Source: Porodaedalea pini (Eukaryota > Basidiomycota > Agaricomycetes > Hymenochaetales > Hymenochaetaceae). Taken from it: 64,000 nucleotides of DNA. Below the pieces are notes generated by a model. The model saw nothing but the letters and a program-made list of their open reading frames with translations. It was not told the origin of the DNA and made no database searches. The first letter of the stretch is position 1. Every line of letters starts with the position of its first letter. Location: assembly GCA_002794775.1 (NCBI GenBank), contig NBAY01000004.1, positions 310,001-374,000 of the forward strand. The letters are read 5' to 3'. The translations under genes were made by a program, and so were the position numbers. Below are positions 56,949 through 64,000 of this stretch, piece after piece.

Positions 56949-58598
56949 CCCGAAGCAGTGGTAATGGTCTGTTCGGTTCTTTTGTCTTGTTTCCTTTCGG
57001 TGGTCAGGACAGGCGACCGCTCTCAGCATCGGTTTTGATTTCCCATCTCCCGCATGGTCGTCAAATTCCCTATTCTTGGCTATCAGTGATTTGTATTATT
57101 GCCTTTTCTTCGCCTCGCTGCGCTGAAGCATCCCCTCCAAAGTGTTTGTTTTGTTTGCTCATCTTGCACCTTGCCTATATATCGCATGACTCCATGTTTT
57201 GACTCCATCTACCGCTGACCTCACGAATCTTTATGGCTAGCACTAGACTACTGATGTTGTTGTACTCGTATATGTGTACCGATCTGTTTTACTTGCTTTT
57301 ACAGTATACCCTCCCGTCATCAAAATGCTTTCTGCTTCGTTTCGTCCTGTTCTTGGGCTTCTTAGGTGTTACGAACCCTGCTAAATGTATCGCTCACTTT
57401 TTATCAAACTAAATTTATGCACCTTTTAGCTATTCTTGACTCGTTTCTGCCTGCTTATCGATATCCATGCTATCGAAACGAATGCGATCAAGTCTATATC
57501 GAGAGGTGTTTGTCATGCCGGGGCCATGTGCGTGCGCAGCCATCTCCTATCTTTCCCGCCTCCCCCCTTCGCCATTATGAATGATCGCTCGACAGTGCGG
57601 AGAAGAGAAGAACAGGTGATGGAGAGGAGAGCGTGGAATACTCGGCACGCTATACGGAAATGATATGCACACTTCTCTCGGCTTCTGCTCCTGGACGAAC
57701 CCCAACATTGAATGCTACAAAATTAGGAGAAGCTCGGAATAGCGGACTTCTGAGTGCTTCGGGCACGCGCGTGCCCTTCGAAAAGGCCTCGTTGATCGGG
57801 CAGCTCGGGCAGATGACTTGAGATTCGCGCCTTCTGTATCACTATCAGCTCTTGTTCATAGATAGGGCGTGATAGCACTAAGTCCTCTATGAAAGAGCGG
57901 TGCTGATCAAGATACTGTGCGGCTTTTCATCAGTTCCATTGGAAATACTATATAATATCAAGCCTGCTCAGATTATTGGGAGTCGGAGTCCGCGTTCCCA
58001 GAAGGAAATGTGCACGGAAGTCAAGGTTTCTCATCCAAGGAGCATGTGAAGACTGACCGACACTCGATGCTGCAGACTGAGATACTAGACAGAGCTCCAC
58101 GTACATGTATTTCGTGAGTAAGCTGGAAGCTTATGTAGTTCACAATTCAGGCACCGGAGCAGATGGAAATGGGTATGATCGGCATGTCCATCATGATTTG
58201 CGTTGATTATTAGGCTTCTAGAATGGAACATGTTTGCTAAAGCAGAGGATTAATATTGGGTATTTTGTCATCCTTGCTATGGCGATTTTGTGTTTCAAGA
58301 GTATATACGGTAGTGATAGCCAATATGCGGGTAAGTATAGTAGAACAGATCTAGAGGGGGTGATCAAGAAGTAGATAACACCCAAAGTAGGTAATTGTGG
58401 TAAGGTATATACGAAAGCGACCAAATAAGTTAGGAGTCCATGTTCGTGAGAGAAACCAGCGTCCGTTAATGCAGAGTCCGAGTGTCAATTTCTGAAAGTG
58501 CAAAGAAAATTAGGGGTGGAAAAAAAAAAAGACCGATAAGCCCAAGTGAACAGATTAGAGTGTGTGTACACAGATATCATTTGAATCCAGGCCGCTCG
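56949..58598. other. Convergent intergenic region, no gene recognised
   Basis: Between the OPT gene 3' end and the laccase 3' end. About 1.65 kb with only short unconvincing open frames. One ATTAATATTG word at 58249. Confidence 0.45.
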
Positions 58599-61064
58599 TT
58601 AAAATTGGGTATCGGGGTTGAGCTTGTCGTAGAGCGGGCACAAGTCCGACCAGTCATCTACAATATTTTCAATCAGCCGGTCATCGTCAAAGAAAGAAAG
58701 AAACCGTGACGCTTACCGTTAATTGGGTCAATCTTCGCAATGTCGCCCGTGTCTTCGGCGAATACAACCGCCAGACCGCCCTCCAAGTGCCAGTCGATAT
58801 GACAGTGGAGGAACCACGGGCCTGGATTGTTGGTAACGAAGCGGAATGCAACGCTGTCGTTGAAGCCGCCAACGTTCACTACGTCCCGCCGGACGGGATT
58901 CTTAAAGTTATAGGTTGAGCTTCCCGCGCTGCGGATGACGTCGAAAGAGTGACCGTGGAGATGGAAGGCGTGCTAGACATATTCCATGAGAGAATGAATG
59001 GCCTGAGGAAGGAAGCGAGGCGGTGATAGGAAACGTACATCCGCTCCTCCAGGAATGTTAACTTCAATGGTGGAGTTTGTGGGAAGGTTGTACACCGAAC
59101 CAGCAGGAAGCAGTTCTTTCGCGTTGACGGAGCCGCTCAACACTTGAAGAAGTACAGGCACGCTTGGGGGCTAATAAGAGTGTAAGGGCGGGTTGAAAAC
59201 AAACAAATCTTCCCGCTTACGGTGAATGATACATTGTTAATTGCCCATTTCCCGTCGTCAAACGAAGGTTGCAACGTAAGCACTACGTCGGCACCACCAG
59301 GGTATGGCTTGCCGGGCTTGATGTATGTCAGTATACTACTTGTGGACACTCGAAAAAGAGATTGCTTACTGCGCCGGGATTGATAAGGGGCTATAAACAT
59401 AGGTATATCAGTCAGCTCAGTGCACTAGAGAATAAAGCAAGTACTGCTCACATGAAGATCAGTTTCGCTCAGCAGGACGAGACCCTGCTCCTGGTCACAT
59501 GGGGTTTCCGGCCAGGGTTCGGCTACCGGAGCACCATCATAACGAAGGATGGCAGAATTAATGCCGCTTGTCGTGGTCGAATTGATAGGGAGGTTCGGAA
59601 TCGCGCGGATCCCTTGTATTAAGAGTACATCAGGCTCTATCACAGCTCAAAGTTTAAGGGTACTGACAGTAATTGCCGATAGGCTTGTCCATCGCAACGA
59701 CGACCGAGTATCTCTGACCTTGCATAAATTGTCGGTCACGATAGCGGTTATGAGCGAGTGCACTACATACCAGCGGAAATTTGCAGTGAGTCCACCGTAA
59801 CAGGCTCGGTCTCAATTCCGTCTGCCTCGATAACCTTCAATTTGTGGCCGTCAATGGAGAAAGTGAACCTTGAACTACGGTCAGAAGAGTCATGAGATGC
59901 GAAAAAAAAGGATGAATACGCACGTAGGCGAACAAGCCATGTTGATGAGCCGGAATCGATGGCGCCTGCCGCCTTGAGCACGCACAACGGCAAGATCACC
60001 GACAGGATCGACACTCCAGCGTCCGAGTCCGTTTATAATAGTAGAATCAGGTTCTCTGAGCGCAGAATCATTCAGCACACGCGACCAAAGTCATGGCAGT
60101 AGATAGACTCACGGCGGAGCCAAATCAGTGATATCTGGTGAAGGCGTATGGTACCAGTCCGACAGCGATATAATGGTTGATTCTAAGACATGCAAAATGA
60201 GCTTGTTTCGGTGGAAGGGGGAAGATACACACCATCATCAATGTCATAGAGGTGTTTATGCGGATCCTCGGGATCTAACAACAATGGCATAGCTTAGCGG
60301 GGTCAAGGCGTCAGCTAATAGCTCGAATTTACCGTAGATAATTAGCGGTCCAAACAGACCATCGCAGTACTGTGTTGAAAGATGGGAGTGGTACCTAGCA
60401 GTGCAATGATGATAAAACGGTGAGACAAATCACGATATGCAAAAAGCTCACCAATACGTTCCGCTCTGGTCTGGGACAGAGAAGTCATACCTTCAGAGGT
60501 ATATCAGTATGGGTATATTGCGGCACGCATCGCTGAGAAACATACAGGAAGCTATGCCCGGGAACGATCGGACATTGCGTGACGGACGATACACCATCCA
60601 TCGCTACAGTGTGGTCCTTCTTCTGTAAGATGCCATGCCAGTGCTAAAGCCATTGTTCAGCATGTGGGTTAATAAACGAAGTGCCACGAAGGTAGTCTGT
60701 CTTACAATGGACGTGGCTCTCCTCATAGTCGGGTCCGTTAAACTGTCGGTGACGTTGATCTACACACAAGAGTTTCAAGTAAGACATAATTACAGGCGTG
60801 GCTCGCTTACAAGAAACCGGTCACCGATATTCCCAGAAATGAGGGGACCAGGTACTCCGCCATTAGCGGTGACAGTCCTATAATGAGTCAGGATGTAGCA
60901 CGAAGACAACAGATGGGGTGTGCAGCGTACGAGCGGGTGTAGCCATCGGGCGCGATGATGGCGTTCGTAATGTCCAGAGCAAAGTTAACATCGGCCGCGG
61001 AAACCCTCGGCACGAGTTGGAGTGCAGCGAGCGCAAGCACGCTTGAGGGTATACTCGGGAACAT
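58599..61064 (-). CDS. lcc: Laccase (multicopper oxidase), secreted
   Basis: Oxidises phenols with reduction of O2 to water; acts outside the cell on lignin or phenolics. From ATG 61064 a signal peptide ([23 protein letters not shown]) precedes [18 protein letters not shown]. Copper motifs are split over many short exons: HWHG near 60640, [15 protein letters not shown] near 60380, [12 protein letters not shown] near 58950, and [23 protein letters not shown] near 58780. The protein ends [19 protein letters not shown], typical of basidiomycete laccases. The T1 axial position is Leu ([12 protein letters not shown]) rather than Phe. More than ten introns are present. All copper ligands appear intact, so it should be active. 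Confidence 0.95.
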
Positions 61065-61116
61065 ACTCGACGTCGGGCGGAAGTACAAGATGAGGACCCA
61101 ACGGATCAGAGAACAC

Positions 61117-61126
61117 AGATATTTAT
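61117..61126 (-). promoter_or_regulatory. TATA box of the laccase gene
   Basis: On the minus strand GGTATAAATATC lies about 55-60 bp upstream of ATG 61064, a typical distance for a short 5' UTR. Confidence 0.65.
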
Positions 61127-63049
61127 ACCCTGTCCAAGAAGTGCGTTTCAACTCCTGCTTTTGCGGTCCCGACTAAGCTAGCGCACTCGCACGCTAAGGC
61201 GCTGCATATATCCAGGCGGGGCGGGCGCGCTAAAGGATCATTAAAAGGAACGAACAAGGGTCGTTCTGTGGCGGTTTCGAGTGGGATCGACGTCGAAACT
61301 AGCAGATCAAAAGTCCGCGGAGTCTTGTCCGGTGCTAATGCACCCACAGATCTGCAAATTGTTGGATTTTTTTTTTTGGAATCACTACATGAATGAAGTT
61401 CATTCGAGCACCATCTATGAAAGAAAACGGTGAAAACATAGGGAAAAGAGTAAAATGAACATGCATAATGACGTATCTTGAATGGGGAACCGAATGGCAC
61501 TGCCTCCCAAGCCTCCGTAGGACTTTGATGCGCCGTAAGGATGATAACGCGGCGAGGCTTCCTGCGCATTTTCGGACATCTTAATTTGATGAGCGCCGAG
61601 CGCCTACGCGGCGGCAAGCGGTCCCTCTGAACATCAGACTTCCATGAGTTCAAAGACTTTTACGAGAGCAGATCGTGATGTTCATCTAACAAAAGATCCC
61701 AGAAAGAGAAGCAGCTCAGATTCGACTGAACAAAGGTTGACTTTCCAGATTAGGTGTCGCCGCACTCGCGTTATTTGGCTTTATTTGGTTGTTCTAAACC
61801 GCATAGTAGCTCGCCGCCCAAGGCACGAGCGACGCTCTAAGGCACCAGCTACACAGCCCATGGCCAGGGCCACACGTGCGCATCATTGCGCGCCTTTAGG
61901 TTAGTGCGCCCAGTAGCCCCTTCCTCTCTGTGCGCATCGTCCGATAATATTCACGCATTGATAGAAGAGCTGATGTTCTCTCTGATTTAGATCTACATAC
62001 ACTATACAGGAGATCTTCATGACATAGATGGATACAGTACATTGTAAAAGGGACCATCCATATGCTGACTGCAGCTCGTGGAATCCGCACTCTGCTGAAT
62101 TCTATCCGTAAACACTGAGAGTACTGCAATCAAAGTAGACATCTTCAGGTAAGAAGGTAAGCAGGAGAAAGAGCTTCAGCGCCTAAGGAGACTCGCGGCA
62201 AGGCGAGCTCCTGCCAAACGCGGCGAATAGGTACAGTATGCCGTTTGCATAAAGCCTATCCCACGTGGCAAAGTCATCTCGATCACATGGTTTTCGTGTC
62301 AATTGCAGTTGTTTCAAGCTCTCCAAACTCTCCGATCCTCGTTTCACCTTACTCCTTAGTCTCTGTCTCATCGCTAACAGAAGGCCCGAGGACAATCTGC
62401 GGCATCGCTGAGCATATCAGCTTCATTTATCGGCCAGAAAACGATGGCCGTCGTGCCGAATACGCCAGGCATCCATGTCCCCGTTTGTCGTCTTGCAGAT
62501 AAAGCCTGCGTCCTCTCGCCGATTCAGAGCGGTCCGACACACCGAATGAGCTCGAAACAAAGGAAACTGATAATACCCGGCGGGAGATTCCGTAAAATAA
62601 TACAAACGCATGAGAGCGACAGGAAGCGTGAGTCGGGAAAAGGTCCAAATACAAATGAGCTAAGCTGATACGAAGCGGCATTCGACGATGAGACGGCGTA
62701 CGGGAAGTGAAAGGACCCCTAGACTTACCACAGTATACTAATGAAAGCAGTGGTGAGTGACGAGGACATGAAGTGTATGTGTAGGTGAATCAGGGAGTGA
62801 TACTCCGGGGCATGGATGGGCCAGCTTGCTGGCGATTCGGACGTTGTCCAAGGTGAAACGAAAGACATGGAGAGTCGAAGAATGGTGATTGAACAGAAAA
62901 AAAGGCGCAGCTCGGCTTTTTGGCACTGTTCATGGACGAAGATGAGCACGCGTGTGTACCACGATATAAGGGAGACAGACGCGACTCAACTGGGTTCCAA
63001 TGGCTCGAACGAAGTAGAGAAAGAGAAAATGCGAGGCGGAAATGCGCGA
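61127..63049. other. Long intergenic region, no gene recognised
   Basis: The first part is the laccase upstream region. Short open frames on both strands (for example 62183-62681 minus) show no domain or coding-like pattern that I can support. Confidence 0.45.
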
Positions 63050-63340
63050 CTACTGCGCTTTCATCGGTGAACTCGTATTCTTCGTCTCCGCCGCGTTGCT
63101 GGCGGTCTTCTTCGGCTGCGGCGTCTTACCCTCTGATGCTAAAGGAACGGGCCCTAGAAGCGGGCGGGCCATGTCCTCCAGCGGGCTGCGTGAAAGCTCC
63201 CTGAGCCGTGCAGCGTACTCCTGATCGGACGTAGAGTTCTGCGAAACAAAGGTGACATGTCCATTCGACGGCGCGTTCGTCGGAGCCGCAAGCCACGCCA
63301 GGAAAGCATCGACAGAGTCGGATGGCGACAGCGGCGACAT
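63050..63340 (-). CDS. Small hypothetical protein (96 aa)
   Basis: Single-exon frame from ATG 63340 (MSPLSPSDSVDAFLAWLAAP) to TAG at 63050. It contains a likely amphipathic helix EYAARLRELSRSPLEDMARPL and a Lys/Ser/Pro-rich tail. The composition looks protein-like, but no family is recognised. It could also be the first exon of a spliced gene, since a GTAGTC lies right at the end. Confidence 0.45.
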   Translation of the reverse strand: MSPLSPSDSVDAFLAWLAAPTNAPSNGHVTFVSQNSTSDQEYAARLRELSRSPLEDMARPLLGPVPLASEGKTPQPKKTASNAAETKNTSSPMKAQ

Positions 63341-63923
63341 GGTCTATTTGTGTGAGCGGCTGACTGTCGTGTGCAACAGGTGCGATGTAGTGCCGGGGTC
63401 ACACCGGACTGAATTGCTCGGAACGCTATGACTCGGCGTATGTACTATGTACTGGTTTCTGGGCCCTTGTCGATGGCGTCGTGTATGCACGCCGTAGACA
63501 AGAGAATGAGAGCACGACAAGTAAGTGTTGAAGTTGGCTACAGCTGTGTCGACGACAGGCAGCGGGGGAACAAAGGCAGAGGGTGGATTGCGGTGGAATA
63601 CATGTACATTCGAGCTCATGGAACGGACTAGATCGTTCTAAATTAAGACAGTCTGTAAACCAGGGTACGATCATATAAGCACGCCGAATACACGTGTGCA
63701 AGATACGCAAAGTCGCTTTAATTTATTATGCTGGAACAAATACACAAATCCGAAATCGCAAAGTAATAAAAACGTGAAGATATTATCGTACAGACAGAGC
63801 TGAGAATTAGAGTAAGCTAAAACATAAGAAAAATTATAAAGAACAGACATTCTGTTTGTCAACTTAGCTTGACTAAAAAGAGCATATATATATCCCACCT
63901 TTTATTTACTTCCTCCTCCAATT
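63341..63923. other. Intergenic region, no gene recognised
   Basis: Upstream of the small ORF at 63050-63340 and downstream (minus strand) of the edge gene. AT-rich from 63700. Confidence 0.4.
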
Positions 63924-64000
63924 TCAACCAAACTTGAAGCCCGAGACCGGATCATTGACGTCGGTATAAGGCGAGCGGTGGGAGAGCACGCAGTGTCCCC
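63924..64000 (-). CDS. Probable 3' end of a gene cut by the window edge
   Basis: The minus strand reads YTDVNDPVSGFKFG and then TGA at 63924-63926, followed by AT-rich sequence. This looks like the terminal coding exon of a gene running off the right edge. Too short to identify. Confidence 0.3.
   Translation of the reverse strand, partial: GHCVLSHRSPYTDVNDPVSGFKFG

Noticed and set aside
61123..61653. 176-codon minus-strand frame upstream of laccase
   Set aside because: Overlaps the laccase TATA region, has no recognisable motif and poor coding appearance.

Overview
The window is nuclear DNA of a filamentous basidiomycete, most likely an Agaricomycete. The evidence is the density of very short (about 50-70 nt) GT-AG introns, the compact gene order, a multicopper laccase, a GH128 glucanase, a fungal OPT transporter, a Plavaka-type transposase and a DUF6698-like gene. 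All gene models below are hand-spliced. I checked splice phase in the thymidylate kinase, Ku70, the 34676-37467 gene and the 39943-41633 gene, where exon lengths add up to whole codons.

Region 1 (1-16000) is ordinary, gene-dense housekeeping DNA: thymidylate kinase (CDC8), tail-anchored E2 enzyme UBC6, spliceosomal cyclophilin CWC27, a small NTF2-like protein related to the Mex67/NXF1 NTF2 domain, two conserved proteins of unknown function, a VPS9-domain Rab5 exchange factor, and a secreted or anchored GH128 beta-1,3-glucanase. Several pairs share short divergent promoters.

Region 2 (about 16000-38000) is a repeat-rich island. It holds a DUF6698-like gene and rearranged partial copies of it, the 5' third of a Ku70 gene cut off from its remaining exons, a remnant of an unidentified gene, and a nearly complete Plavaka transposase gene. 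That transposase is split by a structurally complete Ty3/gypsy chromovirus (24972-31229). The chromovirus has two 424-bp LTRs, a 5-bp target duplication, gag, and pol with protease, RT, RNase H, integrase and chromodomain. Its expression and priming signals can be read directly: an 11-nt self-priming PBS matching the predicted RNA 5' end, a textbook -1 frameshift signal between gag and pol, and a polypurine tract overlapping the last pol codons. A single-intron gene with a degenerate 7-residue repeat tract closes the island.

Region 3 (38000-64000) returns to sparser single-copy genes: two conserved low-complexity proteins of unknown function, mitochondrial ribosomal GTPase-like protein mS29 (DAP3/RSM23) divergent from AP endonuclease APN2, a TA-flanked MITE-like element, a many-intron OPT oligopeptide transporter, a laccase, a small ORF, and the 3' end of one more gene at the right edge. 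The gene-poor stretches at 39.1-43.6 kb carry an unusual cluster of the 10-mer CAATATTAAT.

The genes do not form one pathway. The laccase, GH128 enzyme and OPT transporter fit a saprotrophic or wood-decay lifestyle. No RNA genes or CRISPR arrays were seen.
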